Shown here one piece after another: positions 1-12,325 of a stretch of 64,000 nucleotides of DNA. The translations under genes and the position numbers were made by a program. Where the stretch lies: NCBI RefSeq assembly GCF_022682495.2, contig NC_071393.1:103496304-103560303 (forward strand). The letters are read 5' to 3'. The DNA is from Desmodus rotundus. Its lineage: Eukaryota > Chordata > Mammalia > Chiroptera > Phyllostomidae. The stretch's first letter is position 1. Each line of letters opens with the position of its first letter. The notes under the pieces were generated by a model. The model worked only from the letters and a program-made list of their open reading frames with translations, did no database searches and was not told where the DNA came from.

Positions 1-240
1 TTCACCAAATATAGAAGGAACACATGGTGAGTGAGGAGAGGGTCGCACTAGGGAGAAATGACGAATATGATTTGGGGCACATTGAGGTGGGGAGCTGGGC
101 TGGACATAGAGGTTTGAGAAAACTCACTGTGGGGAAGACATGTGGAATGACAAGAAAGGAGAAGCCAGGCCAGAACCCTGGCAAACACTCATGTTCAAGG
201 AATGAGTGGCAGAAGAGAATCTGTAAGAGAGAATGAGAAA
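1..240. other. Purine-rich sequence, no gene recognised
   Basis: Unassigned G/A-rich sequence that flanks the L1 insertion beginning just downstream. Short frames are open on both strands, but none shows a recognisable domain. It may itself be an old repeat, because the sequence resuming after the L1 insertion (490-860) has the same purine-rich character; I could not assign a family. Confidence 0.4.
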
Positions 241-261
241 GAAGTGGAAAGAACACAGGCA

Positions 262-468
262 GCAGTGTGATGGTTGCCAGAGAGAAGGGGGTGGGGTGCG
301 GTGGGAGGTGGAGGGGGCCTAATATATGGTGACAGAGGATGGTTTGACCTTGGGTGGTGGGTGCACAGTGCAATATACAGATCTTGTATCATAGAAAGGT
401 ACACTTGAAGCCTATATGATCCTATTAATCAATGTCACCTCAATAAATGTAATAAAAATTTTTTAAAA
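262..468 (+). mobile_element. 5'-truncated L1 3' end with target-site duplication
   Basis: The last ~207 bases of an L1 of the type common in bats and other laurasiatherians. It has a G-rich 3'UTR, then 'gtacacttgaagcctatat', 'aatgtcacctcaataaatg' and a short A/T tail. Host sequence at 241-261 is repeated after the tail at 469-489 with 18 of 21 positions matching, which is the expected target-site duplication. The element lacks all coding sequence. Divergence between the two TSD copies suggests moderate age. Confidence 0.8.
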
Positions 469-489
469 GAAGCGGAAAGAAACCAGGCA

Positions 490-2429
490 AGTGTGGTACC
501 CTTCTGCTGGGAGGTTGCAAGTGGTAACACTGACAAAGATTGGCTGAGTAGGAAAGGGAGCATCTTTGGGAGAAAAAATAGTAAATTCCATATTGCATAC
601 ACTGATTTTGAGATGTGGAACAATGAAATATGAGTTTGGAAATACAAGGTAGATGCACCAGAACTAGGTAAAGACTGTTGAGACACAGCAGCATTTAGAT
701 GGAACCAAAAAAGACAAGAAGGGGGAGAGGGCAGTAATTAGGAGCTGTCTGGAGGGAGAGGAGCCAGGAAACCCGTGCAGAAGGTGGTCGGAGACAGGGG
801 TGGCACCTGGAACATGAGAGTCCTGAAGGTGAGGGAGGTCAGTTTCATCGGCAATTTTTATTTTTAAAATGTGGCAATAAGAAAAGCTTAAAAAAAGAGA
901 GCAAGTAAACAAACAAACAAAAAACAAAACAAAATTTCCTCCATGAAAAAAATGTAAAAATCTTTGAATACAATATTGTAAGTATTAGAAATTGAAAAAA
1001 TCAGCAGAAATTTGGAGGGAATGTTTAAATCTGAATCTCTATGTAATCAACCCCACTAATTGAAAAGTTAAATAAAGCAACTGTTTTGTAAGCAAAATGG
1101 CAAATAACTGATCTGCATACTTTTGAACACAATAGGCCAAACAATTGGATGGTTTTAAGAAGTCCATGTGTGCCCAAGACCTGATTTATGCTCCTTTTGG
1201 ACAATCCGAAATCCTGTTACTCCTTTAACTTTCTCTGCTTTTGCTGTGACCAGAAAGTTAACATCAGTCCCTGCATCTAGAAATAGTCAAATAAAAATCT
1301 AATGTGGTACAGAACAGAGTGTGTGCTAGGGTCAAAATGAACAGAAATACCTGGTGACATGACTGTGTCTCATTCATCTAGACATCTCAGGCTTCAGCTA
1401 GCCTGGGACCCAGCCCACGCAGCCACTTCACAACTGTTTGTTGAATGAAAGGCAACATAAAATATTGCATTTAACAAGCTCTGCCCAAATCCCACTACTT
1501 CAGAGGGCTTTTCCTGATGAGTCCCACTCCCAGAGAGCACTTTGTACTCATGGATTTCTCAATAAGCTTTTAATCTTCCCATCTTGCAATTATTATTATT
1601 CATGTGTTGTTTTTTGATTATTCTCTTATTAATTGTGTGAGTGCGTGCGCACGCGGTTTACTTCCTCCTCTGACAAGAGGTCCCTTACGTCAGATCCTTC
1701 ATTTTCCTCTACTCGGAATTCCCAAAGTGCCTTATGCAGGTCTGGGAACAGTGGATGCTTCAAAACACTTGTCAATGAAATATCTCTCCTTGGCCTGGAA
1801 CGCACCATCATATATTTTAATTGCTGCCAATATTATTCTGTCTAGTACATATGCCCCCTGATACATATCAGAGAAAAATGAAAAATTAGAAATATTTGAG
1901 GGCTAGGATTTTGTAATAGAATACATTTCTAGGAGAATGAAGACTTGATACTTTTCTGGAAGTCTAGTAGAGCCTTTATCGTCTGCCAGCAAACTTGCAC
2001 ATACACCTAAAAACTAATACAAGGTAGATAATACATCACATCCAAGCTGGAGATCTCACACATCAACCACACCCTGCTCCGCAACTCTGAAGAGCTCGGG
2101 TAGGTAGGCCACACCCCCTATTTCTCGTGCAAACACACGAACTGTGGAAAAGACCCAAAGTACCAATCCTGTCAACTAAATGGATTCCTTACAATTTACT
2201 TAAAAGTAGACATTTCCCCCAGGAGCATTCATTTAAATAAGATCTTTTTTGGAAACAGAAGAATCAGTTCCATTTAAAGCAACAATATTAAAAATGGCTA
2301 GGTGCTCCCTGCTCATTTTTAGGGAAATGCAAACATCAAAAGGCAATCTCTGTTTCTACTGTGACAACCCTAATTACAGTCTTCAAGTAATTATGTCACT
2401 AAAGTGTGTGCTTTTTATCGGCTTAGCAT
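490..2429. other. Non-coding stretch; weak L2-like patch at 1480-1620
   Basis: No gene seen. An A-rich patch lies at about 890-960. The stretch 1480-1620 (cttttcctgatgag, gagagcactttgtactcat and a following ATT-rich run) resembles the body of an L2 3' end in plus orientation, and 'gtttgttgaatgaa' near 1437 resembles the L2 terminus, but the match is weak. The rest is unassigned AT-rich sequence. Confidence 0.4.
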
Positions 2430-2545
2430 AAAATTCACTCATTCATTCAACAAATACTTATTGAACACCTACTACGTGCCAGACGCTGATCTAGGTGCCG
2501 ATGGTACATGAGAACAGGAGACAAAACCCCGGTCCCTGGCTACCA
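2430..2545 (-). repeat. L2 3' end fragment
   Basis: The sequence reads 'attcattcaacaaatactta', then 'ttgaacacctactacgtgcc' and a gct/ggtgccgatgg block. This is the reverse complement of the L2 LINE terminus (tgctcaataaatatttgttgaatgaat type). An old, 5'-truncated, non-coding copy. Confidence 0.7.
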
Positions 2546-5500
2546 TACTATGGTTTAATAAAACAACAGTGGCACACGGCACTATATTTTTAACTTAAAG
2601 AAATTGCGGAAGGGTTAATTTTTTCATGGATTATTGCTGAATATTTAAAATTAAGAATGACACTGGTAAATTGAGGACATAATTGTCATTCATGTAAAAA
2701 TTTTAAAGCATTTTTCTGATGCAGTGTTTTAAGCCCACCAAATCATAATCACATAAAAGAACTACTTCTTATTCTTGTATGAGGGACATACATCGAGCCT
2801 CTTAGGAAATACACAATTTCCTAATTTTCTAGCCTTTTATGACAGATTACTTGGGGTCATCTTTAACAAACAGCCTGATCACATACCAGGTTAATTAACA
2901 TGGAATCTTTTCTAGGATTAATAACAAAGGATTTACTTACAAAACTTCTTTGACTTATCAAAAACGAGTTTTGATCCAGACTGACTAGTTGTATTTTTCT
3001 CTAGGAAGCTACTGGGATGAACAAAGTCTTTCCGTGCCAAGTCTTAGCTTCAGCTCAACATAGATAGCCGCGCTCTGAAAAGAAGACCATTTGAGTGATG
3101 GATTCTTTTGGCCTACATGTTGACCTATTGTTCTGTTTCCCAAGGCTGTTCCTGTTGTGGTTATTGTAACAAAGCTCAGCCATTGAAAACCTGAAGCGAT
3201 GCATCATAGCGTGTGCTTATTATGTGACATGTTTATTATTTTTCTTTCTGTTGGTTTTATGGTGCATTCCCACGGTGGCACATGAGTAACTATATATATT
3301 TGTTTTTGAGGTGCGTGAGTTGGCTCAGAGAGAGACAACAGCACTAGCCTCACCTGGGGCCTGTAAGCTTATTAAGAATTCTAAGAACAGTAAAGGACCA
3401 AAGGAGGCCCTAGTACCTCTGAGCACTAAGGCCCGATTTTCCTAACCAAAGACTTTAATTTAAAGCTCACGTATTCATAGGACGACTAATTCATTTGTGT
3501 GCATCCTCTGCTACAGACAAGAACAGAGGAGTCGTGTTCTGAGAATGCCCATGTCTAAACTCAGTCTCTTCGTCACTTCCCTGTCAAAGCCGACTCTGTT
3601 GTTCGTTGCTATTACTTAACATAGGAGCAGTGATCCCATTAAAAAAAATACTTCATTTGTTTCTAACATTTACTTAAAAATACGTTGTAGGAAACAGTTG
3701 GCCTCTAGTTAAAGCACCAAATATTAGAAAATCTGCTTGGTTAGTGTTTTTGAGGTCTGCTACCTTGTCACATTTTCCTTCCATTAGAGACTGAGGCTTT
3801 TCATTGGTTCTTGATTAAAATTCCTTGGATTGCCTCAAAGTGCAATCCCTTAGGCAAATTTAGTTGCCTTCAAAAAAAAAAAAAAAAAATGCCAGCAATA
3901 GAAAGCCCAGTCGGAAAACAAGCATTATTCTAGAAAGCAGCAACCCTGGAAAGACAGTTTTATTAGTGGAAACACATTAGTCTTTCACAAACTAAGCAAC
4001 GATGATATTTACGGAGCAGTTTATAAAAGGTCAAATGCACAGCTTCTGCCAAGAAGTGATGTATCTCCTTGCAAAAGGAAAAACAGGTTTTTAAATGGGG
4101 GCCCACAGACATGTTTTCAGGGTTCTAAGACTTTTAGGATATTCAAAACATTTTGAATTGCTTTATTTCAATAGCAGAATGAAGATTAAACATTCAACCT
4201 TTTAGCAGTTATGAAGACAACTTTGCAGTTATAATTCTCAATTGAAAGACACTGCTATAGAATAAGATCCCAACTTTTAGGTCAGTGTTTCCCAAAGTGG
4301 ACGCCACTGATGTATTGTGGGGTGTGTGATGATTATTCAACCCTTTAACAAGGGGTCCGGCCACATTATTCCAGTTGGAGAACCCACCCTCTGCAGTGAC
4401 CTTCTGCAGCAGGGGCCGGCAAAGGTAGAGGGCGCCACCGTGAGGCTCCCATTTCAACGCTTGTCATTTCAATTGGGGCGGGTTAGAGATCACAGGGAAG
4501 CAGTGCTATCTGTGGAAGAGACATCAGACGGCGTAGTAAAAAGGGTAATCCATTTATTTTTAGAGAAGTTTTCCACTCAGAGATCATACACGCTGCAGAT
4601 CACAGAAACACACGCAAGCATGAAATTTAATTTTTAGGAACTCTTTCCTGGGGCTTCCACAGAAAGCAACAGTGAAAGGAAAAGGATAATCATGACAAAG
4701 CAATTACAGAGGTTTGGGGGAAATGAAAAACTTTGCAAACACACAGTTAAAAATTTTTTTTAATTAAAAAAATCATTCAAGCTGCATTATTTTATCTCAA
4801 AGGAGCTAAATCAACATGGCAGAGACAATACTTTTAAACTTTAAAACAGTTAAGAAAGAATGATGAGCATGTTCCCCCTGCCATGTGATTTTTCCCCCAT
4901 AGTAACTCAGAACTAGTAAGTGTGATAAATGTTGATGTACTAGGCCTCCAACAGATGGAATGAAACCCGTGGTAAAACAAAAGCAATACATCTGTGCTTT
5001 CGGCAGGAAATGAGTGACAGATTAAGGTAAGGTTTCCCTAGATTATTAAGAGGAAACAAAGTGGATAATATTAGTGTTTATGTACAACTGCATGTCATTT
5101 CCAGCAAACAAATATGGCAAGTTAAAAAAAAGAAATTGAACTGCTATTGTTTTCCCAGGGGGGATAATTCCCTCTCCATTAGAAAAATATTTCTGAAAAA
5201 AATAATAAAAAGTTTATATTCCCTTGAAGTTTTCTGACACCCCCTCCAATCACATGTCTGCAACTAAACACTCAGTGAGGATTTGTTTCACAAGAAAATT
5301 AAGGTTTGGCATGTCTCATCGTGCTGAGAAAGAACCCGGTACGGGAGGGTACTGACTTACTGAAATGCCCCAGCACTTCGTAAGTCTGCAGAGGACAGAC
5401 TTTTCAAAGCGCAATGCGAAGGAAATTTGACCTGTAGAAGAACTATTTAATACCTATGACATAACATCATCACACTGATGCCTCGGTGACTTTTTCCTCA

Positions 5501-5615
5501 CTTAAAAAAAGTCTTTGGAAAGAACTTTCCGTGGAAGTACAGGCCAAAGTGGTCATTTTTTTTCTTGAAGATACGGGATAAAATAGCATATGAAGAAAAT
5601 GTAAAAATCCATTTG

Positions 5616-5616
<1 letters not shown>
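2546..5616. other. Repeat-poor non-coding sequence
   Basis: About 3 kb with no gene and no clear interspersed repeat. It contains an 18-nt A run at 3872-3889. The start 'cagtgtttcccaaagtgg' near 4283 has the look of a hAT-type terminal repeat, but I found no matching second end. Open frames at 4209-4457 (minus) and 4317-4637 (plus) overlap each other on opposite strands and show no domain. Confidence 0.45.

Positions 5617-5642
<26 letters not shown>
5617..5642. repeat. (AT)n microsatellite
   Basis: Thirteen uninterrupted AT dinucleotides. They create the tyrosine-isoleucine repeats seen in the chance frames crossing this position on both strands. Confidence 0.97.
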
Positions 5643-5646
<4 letters not shown>

Positions 5647-6623
5647 ACATGATGTCATGTATATTTTTTCAAAGTTGCTACCTGTGTTGCATTGATGTAA
5701 CGCTCTCTAGGTCCAGTGGAAAAAAGGGAGGTCTCAAGAAACTAAATTCTTACATGTCAGGTTTTCCAAACCGTCATCAACACAAAAGAATCATTTATCA
5801 AACTGTCGATATCTACAGCCATCCCAGACACGGGAAACTGTGACCGAGTTTGTGCCTCCACACGGTGCTAATCTCACTGCCGGAGCTGTAAACACGACGA
5901 CGGCCGAAGTGACAGCCTGGCTACAAATCCGTCTGGCAGCTTCATTAGACATCTCTCGCCTGACTGATTAAACTGCAGTTAAGGCCCACTTTTGTTTTTT
6001 CAAGCCTTTTGTTTAAATTAAAAGGTCATGTTTTCAAGCAAATGATCTGCTGCTTCCCTCAGTCCGGCACCATAACACAGTTACATTATTACTACTGTTA
6101 CCCCAAGTGGTGAGCCAGCTGCCCAGGCACGCAGACCGGGGTCCCCTCCCCTGGGCACAGCCAGCATGCCGGGGAGGGAGGGGACTGTTTATCTATTTGC
6201 AGGAGAATCTATTGAGAGGGTCTATGGGGGGGGGGGATTGGAACTGCTGTTTAGTGAAAGCCTAGTGGTTCTTAATGGGGAAATTGGGTTTGGTGAGTAG
6301 GACACACCTGCAATTTGGATTTTCTTCCTTAAAAATTTTAGCAGTGGCTTCTTTCCTTTCAGTTAAGTGGACACCATTTCATAAACCTCCATATTTGATC
6401 ACTATCCATTTTATTTAAAACAACCACAAAATCAAATTTCTCAGAGCATGGATTATGGCATCAAGCCAATAAAATGGAAACATACATCCCATTTTAGATA
6501 GTAGTTGCTAACTTTTTACTCCCACGTATCTTGAGGTTCATATTTTGTATAAAACTGAGAGCAGGGGCTCACTTGTGATCCCCTACTGTGGCATTGGAGC
6601 CAAACAAGGAAACATGGGAGACT
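5643..6623. other. Unique sequence with candidate conserved non-coding block
   Basis: No gene and no repeat recognised. The part at about 5850-6110 mixes CpG-containing and AT-rich homeodomain-like words (ttaaactgcagttaa, gtttaaattaaaa, cattattactactg) without decay into simple repeats, which is the look of a conserved regulatory element. This is a visual judgement; no cross-species comparison was possible. A short G run lies near 6227. Confidence 0.3.
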
Positions 6624-7010
6624 TCACTCGTTCCTGGTGGCAAATACAGGAGACCCCCCCCTGAGAGATGAACCGTGGCTGCACTGTTTTGACTTCGTGT
6701 GTGAAGACGGAAGGCTGCTCCCCTTGCAACTCACAGCAGGCCCAGGAGGAAAGCATCTAAACCCTAGAGACTTCGGATGGGAAAACCTCTGTTTCAGTAC
6801 AGGAGAGGAGACACTCTGTTTGCAGCCTGTTTGTGCCTTTGTTCCACATGGTTTGTATTGTTGTAGTGCCTGCCTCTGTTTCATAATGTGTTTACCTGCC
6901 TCAGAACTTGAGACCAGGGCCTTTGTCCTGAGGCCGACAAAAGAGGGAAAGAGGCTGGTCGGGAACCATCCACACAGCTGCTGGGGCTGAGCTCGGAACC
7001 AAAGTCTCAT
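6624..7010. other. Overlapping open frames on both strands, unidentified
   Basis: Plus-strand frame 6637-6990 (117 codons, cysteine-rich, starting MANTGD) and minus-strand frame 6624-7010 (128 codons) are both open over almost the same bases. Such pairs usually arise when a moderately GC-rich sequence happens to lack stops. I recognise no domain, signal peptide or splice signal. Downstream sequence ends in an AT-rich patch with 'attaaattc'. It could be an old LTR or a non-coding transcript end; no assignment is made. Confidence 0.25.
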
Positions 7011-9539
7011 TTCCCAGTGCTGACACTTTTCACTTGTTAGCTTTAGAATTTTATGCTTTTGTTATTAAATTCTATGCACAATCAATTTTTGGATTAGATT
7101 TTGTCTTTTTTAAAAAAACATTTTCAATTATAATTAAATCCTCCACAATGATCAAGGTTGAGTAGAAGTGGTGTTGGCAAACTCCTACTGAGCGTCAGTA
7201 ACTCAGTGTGAACGGCGTTAGTGAACCGTATTAAAGAAATGGTATATCGCCTTTTCCTTTTCATTTCAACGAGACTCGGTTTATAATACATAAATCTGCA
7301 TATGTATACTGCAAATACAATTCAAAAGTATTTTTAAAAGGCTTAAGTTTTTACGTACTCAGCGTGTAAACAATTTCCAGGTCTTCAAGAATATCGCTAG
7401 GTGTTCTGTACCACAAAGCCCGAGTTCTTGAAGTGCGCTCACGTGAGCCCACCCGTGGGAGATTTTGCTCTCATTGCGATGTGGAGCTTACAGGTGGGCA
7501 GCGATGAGAAAAAAGAATCAAGGTTTTTTTTTTAAAGTTAAATTAGTGACTTTTCAACTTTCATTTGTCTAACTTTCTGATGCTGAATATTAAAACAAAA
7601 CAACAAGAAAACAGGTGTAGACAAATAAAGTTCAGGTAATGTTAAATCAAGTCATGATTTAACCTGAAAAATATAAGTAAGTTTAAATAAAAGTAGTTTT
7701 AAATGATTCTAGCACTTAAAATTTAGATTAATTATACAAATATCTTTGGAAAGACATTGAATTCCAAAGTATATTTGATCTGTTTGTAAATTTCATTAAT
7801 TAAAATAGAATTTATCATTAAACACTTACACAATTTTCCATAAAAAGTATATTAACACATACCCTAACTCAGGATCTCAAGGTATTACAAGAGTTTGTGC
7901 CTGTTAAAAGTTTTATGCAGCGCAAACTCCAAACTAATTTTAAACCTTAACATTGATTTAGATTGCTTAAGTAAGGAAATGTGTATGTGAAGGGCCTTGT
8001 ACTTAGCATTTAGCAAATTTTGGTTATTATTACTTAGTTATTAGAGTAGTTTCTAGATAAATATCTGACTACTGAGGATCAAAGTAACTGATACTCTGTA
8101 ACTTCTATTCCCGATCCTGTATGTCAATAAAGTAAGCCAATCATTCCCTATGGAAAACAAACAAATAAGAGCAAATAATTTCAAAATGTTTTTTCAGCTA
8201 TTAAAACCTTCTTAAAATTAATTTCAATAAGCTTAGGTCCTAAAGTTTTCCCAAGTAACAGTGCCAGATTGGCGGGGACAAGATGAGATATTTTTGCAAC
8301 CTTTCTTACAATGTTTTTAACTCTGAAAATAAAAATCTATTTTCCATTTGAAAATTTCTATCAAGTGGGTCTGCGTCCAAATAACTTATAATTTATTCCA
8401 TTCATTAAACATGTAAGCTCTAATTGTGTTTTTGAAAAAAAGTCTGTTAATATTGACAGACATATTTGGCAAAGCGATGTCAGCTATATGCAAAAGCCGT
8501 TTTAAACAGGCTGTTTAATAAGGTAGGAGATGAAAAACACCAATACACAAGAGTATGTGTTTAATTAGGAGGTATACTGTACTTAGGAACACTCTAATGA
8601 ATAATAAGTGATGTTTTATTTCCTGTGTCTGAGACACAAAGCCAAATAATCAAGAATCAAAGCAACTCAAAGTCTTAGGTAGCAATCAGTAAACTTGGGC
8701 AAGATCCTTTTTCCCTCTCAAGTTTAATTGGCTCATTGTCTCCAGGAACTATAAACCATGGGGCTGGTGGCAGTGCTGAAGTTTACTTCTATAAAGGAAG
8801 ATTAACATATTCTGGAACTTTACACTAATCCTTGTTTTGAGTTAATTCAAGCAGATTGGATTAGTAATTCTTACCTACCACCCACTAGAAGGGACCCCAG
8901 CTTCTTTTCTTTGACAACCAGGGTATTATACACCTTCTGAGCATTATCTCCCACTGAAAACATTCTCGGAAAAGAAATTGTGTTCAAGGGGAAAAAAAGG
9001 AAACTTTTACATGAGGGGGGCGAGAACCAAGGCCTCTCAAAGCCAAACCTGGTAGTTTCTCTCTATTATCAGCTTGGTGCACATTTGGTTAATGCGGGCA
9101 AGGGTGGGGTATTCTGAGAAGTCCCATAAACATTTCCTCCCCCACGGAATTGGCTTTCCTCTGCTCCCCACCTGGGGGTAGGCTGCCAGAGAAAGTCAGG
9201 AGAAAAGGCTTCTCTCTCACAGCCCTCCCAGAACCATCTCTTCATCCTTTCTTTCCTTGTATTCCTTCAACTCTCAGACATGAGCCAAACAAAGTAACTG
9301 AATAATTCTCTAGGGTAGTGATTACTTAACTCCGCTGTAATAAGACAATAAATTTTTATACCTATTCATGTGAAGTCTTTGTAGAAAGAATACTAACAAA
9401 ATAAAGTTCTGCCAAACCCTACAAGGAAGATAGATGCCCTTGGCCTGTAGATGCAGATCTCAGAGGCCTGTTTGTTATCATGTGCCTGAAGACTTTTGAT
9501 CTTCCATTTATGAACGAGTACCTTAAACTCTCTTCTTTT
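7011..9539. other. Long AT-rich, repeat-free block
   Basis: About 2.5 kb with no gene and no recognisable SINE, LINE, LTR or DNA transposon, the longest clean block in the left half. Octamer- and homeodomain-like words recur (for example atatgcaaaagccgtttt near 8490, taattaggaggtat near 8563). Freedom from repeats is compatible with regulatory constraint, but this is inference. Confidence 0.35.
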
Positions 9540-10025
9540 CCAGTTTTATTGAGCTGTAATGGACACAGAACACTGTATATGTTTAAGGTATAAGGCATAA
9601 TGATTTGACTTATGTATATTGTGAAATGGCCATGATAAATTTAGTTAACATTTATTATGACATATAGATACAAAAAAAGAAAAAGAAAAAATTACGTTCC
9701 TCCTCCTCATGAGAACTCTTAAGATCTACTCTCTCAACACCGTTCAAACCTATCGCAGAGCAGCGTTCATGTAAGTCATCGGGTGGTACGTTACATCTGC
9801 AGGACTTACTTGTCTAATAACGAGAAGGTTGTATCTTTTGACCACCTTCATCTTATTCTCTTTGTATTCTTTTCTTTAATTTCTAACAACCCTAAACTGG
9901 GAACCACAGCTATTCGTGATCTCTACTACCTTCCTGTAGAGAACACGGCCACAGAAATCCACTGTTATCCTTGTTTTCTTGGTTGCTTTTGCTACAGAGC
10001 AGCCAGATGGCCCTTTTGTTAATGA
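9540..10025 (-). mobile_element. Old L1 3'UTR, reverse orientation
   Basis: The plus strand reads 'ttttattgagctgtaatgga', then 'gtataaggcataatgatttg' and 'gagaactcttaagatctact'. This is the reverse complement of the L1 3'UTR family whose consensus has 'ggtgtacaacataatgattt' and 'agaacttttaagatctactc'. It is heavily diverged. The frame 9783-10022 lies inside it and is not a gene. Confidence 0.75.
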
Positions 10026-10321
10026 TGGGACAGAGTTGATTGATGTTTTTATTGTTAAAAATGATTAGAAACAGATGAAAATCATCCATTTTTTATTCTG
10101 TAAGTGAAAGTCTAAGTATTAACTATTGCTGTACTCCAAGTAATCAAAATAATGTAATTTGAAGCAGAACTGCCAGTAAGTTAATTGAAAAAATTAATCT
10201 GATGTTTAAGATTACTTGACCTCATTCCTGTAAGTGGACTCTAGCCAAATGAAAACAACTACTGTATTTACTGATCATTAAATGGGGAATAATGGGCTAC
10301 AATTCTGAGGAATTTGAAAGG

Positions 10322-10520
10322 ACCAAGGGGGCAGACAATTAGCATCTACTGGGCACTAGGCACTAGGTTAGGCAGTTCCCACGCAACCCTGAGGGAGCAG
10401 ACATTCGTTTCCCAGTTGCACAGAATCTGAGAAGTTAGACAAGGCGCTCAGGCCCTACAGCGAGCACGAAGATTTGAATCTAGGCCAACTGAATTCCAAT
10501 ATTCACATTCTTTTTCAGTA
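10322..10520 (-). repeat. MIR SINE
   Basis: Reverse-complement MIR: 'tagcatctactgggcactag', then the minus-strand image of the tRNA-related part (gatttgaatctaggccaactg, from gattcgaacccaggc), then 'attctttttcagtacca'. The core is decayed but the order is right. Confidence 0.75.
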
Positions 10521-12159
10521 CCAAGTGCCTTTGTGTTTCAGGCAATATCTTTCTGAGAGTTACTACGTTAATTAGTTGAAAACACTGAACAGTAAATGGA
10601 TTGACCAGAGTACAATTTTACCACCCAGCAGATGACACTGACTAAAGGAATGGGAAGAATTCAGGACCTGAGAGATGAGCTTTGAGCAAGACCCCTCCTA
10701 GAGGGCCAGGACTTGATAGGACTCCAAAGCACTCTTGGCAGCCAGGGTTGTCTATGGTAATGAATACCTAGAAACACTGTAAAATGATCCCCATATGTAG
10801 AGGTGAGGGCTACAAGAAAAAACATCATCTACTTCTGAATTATGCTTCTTCCTTCCCTACCGCAACCTCTCCAATATTGTGTTCAACATTGGTCTACAAA
10901 CCAGCTAAGCCATCATCCTGGCCTAGGAAGAAAAAAATCACAAAGCAGTCAGGGTCCAAGACCCAGACCCTCTCCCCCAACTCTGTTGGCCTATTGCTTG
11001 TACCTCTGTCCCATCTTCATTGGCTCCAAAATCTTGTTCCCATTCCACCTATGCTGGTCCTTCCTTTCTGCAGCCCCTCTGTGGTCCTCTACCAATACTG
11101 GCTTAACTCACCCCTTCAATTCTGGGGTCTTCCATTAACCTCAGATAAGGTCTCCCACTTGGCCCCCTGCCTGGTCTTCTAGAGCTCCTGTCTGGTCCTG
11201 TCAGGCCACCTCTCACGGGTTCTCTTCCTGCGATAGCGGCGTCTTACCCCCAGCACACTCCAGCAGAAGTGGGAATCCTGCCATGACTATGGCACCAGCG
11301 GCTTTCAGTGTGAACACGGGTTGACTCATTCTGTTGCTCCTGCCCCAGCCATCTGTAAGACGGGGCTGGGTCACAAGACTTCCACCACACTTTCTCCTCC
11401 TGCTCCTTTCTGCCTCACTTCTCACTCCCTGAGGGAAGGAAAGAGAAAAAAGGGCAGAATGTAGAAATAAGTTACTCTTGCTAGTGTAGAAAGCAACTTC
11501 AGGGCCCAAGGAGACTAAGGTGAAGAACTTTGAAGAGAAGAAGGGAGGGAAGAGTAGGGGAGGGAAATAGATCCTCCAGAGTCCAAGTCCCCCTTCCAGT
11601 GGCAGTGACAGAAATGTCCCTCTTTCTCCCACTCCCTGCCTGACTCTGAGGTTCTGGTTTCTTTCCATGAGCAAAGCAACCTCACAGTGGGATGAGAGGA
11701 GGGGAGGCAGATCTTCTGTAAACCAGCACTGTCTGAACACCTAGGATCTTCCTGTCCCCACTTATAACACCAAAGGGTCAGGCAGCCCCTCCTCACAGAA
11801 CAGAGACCCCTTCCCCCACACCAGTATCTGGGATCTGGGAGTAGGGGCCTGTGGAAGTCTCAGATCAATTTCCTGCTTCTTTTAGCTCGCTCTGCGGATG
11901 TAAGACACATGAACTGTTCACATGTATGCCCAGTGGCCAGGCAGGACAGTCCCGCCTATGTGTGTACCTATATGTATGTGTCTGATGGATTTGTGTACTA
12001 TGTCTTCGGCTCTGGATTACTACTCCAAACTGCTTACTTCTGCCCAATCCACTGAGCATTCTGCTCATGAGGATGTGTGGCCATTCACCACTTGACAAAA
12101 TTAAAAGGCACATTGCTTTTATGCATGCTTATTACCTGTTACTGCTGTCTTCTTGCTCA
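10521..12159. other. Non-coding stretch, C/T-rich part at 10.8-11.9 kb
   Basis: No gene seen. The 10.8-11.9 kb part is richer in C and T and keeps several frames open, the longest on the minus strand at 11213-11740. That frame begins with GTG, not ATG, has low-complexity Leu/Ser/Phe runs and overlaps another frame, so I do not call it a gene. No repeat family recognised. Confidence 0.4.
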
Positions 12160-12325
12160 CGGTATTTTCTGTGATGCTCAACATCTACTGTGCTGAGCAT
12201 GAACAACTCTACTGTGTCAGGGACATGACGAAGAGCTGAATCTTGTCCTCACAGGGCTCACAGTTTAGTAGATGACAGAAGTTTGGCTAATGAGGAAATA
12301 AAGTTGAATGACAAAACATCATCCA
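12160..12325 (-). repeat. L2 fragment
   Basis: The order 'tgctcaacatctactgtgct', 'cttgtcctcacagggctcac', 'agtttagtagatgacag' mirrors the L2 3' region in reverse (cctactatgtgccaggcact, ctgccctcatggagcttac). A diverged, non-coding copy. Confidence 0.6.

Noticed and set aside
4283..4450. hAT-type transposon suggested by 'cagtgtttcccaaagtgg'
   Set aside because: No matching opposite terminal repeat or target duplication could be found.
10784..11182. 132-codon plus-strand frame in C/T-rich sequence
   Set aside because: Two phases are open over the same bases, with no domain or splice signals; composition explains it.
11213..11740. 175-codon minus-strand frame
   Set aside because: It starts with GTG, overlaps another open frame, has low-complexity Leu/Phe/Ser content and no recognisable domain.
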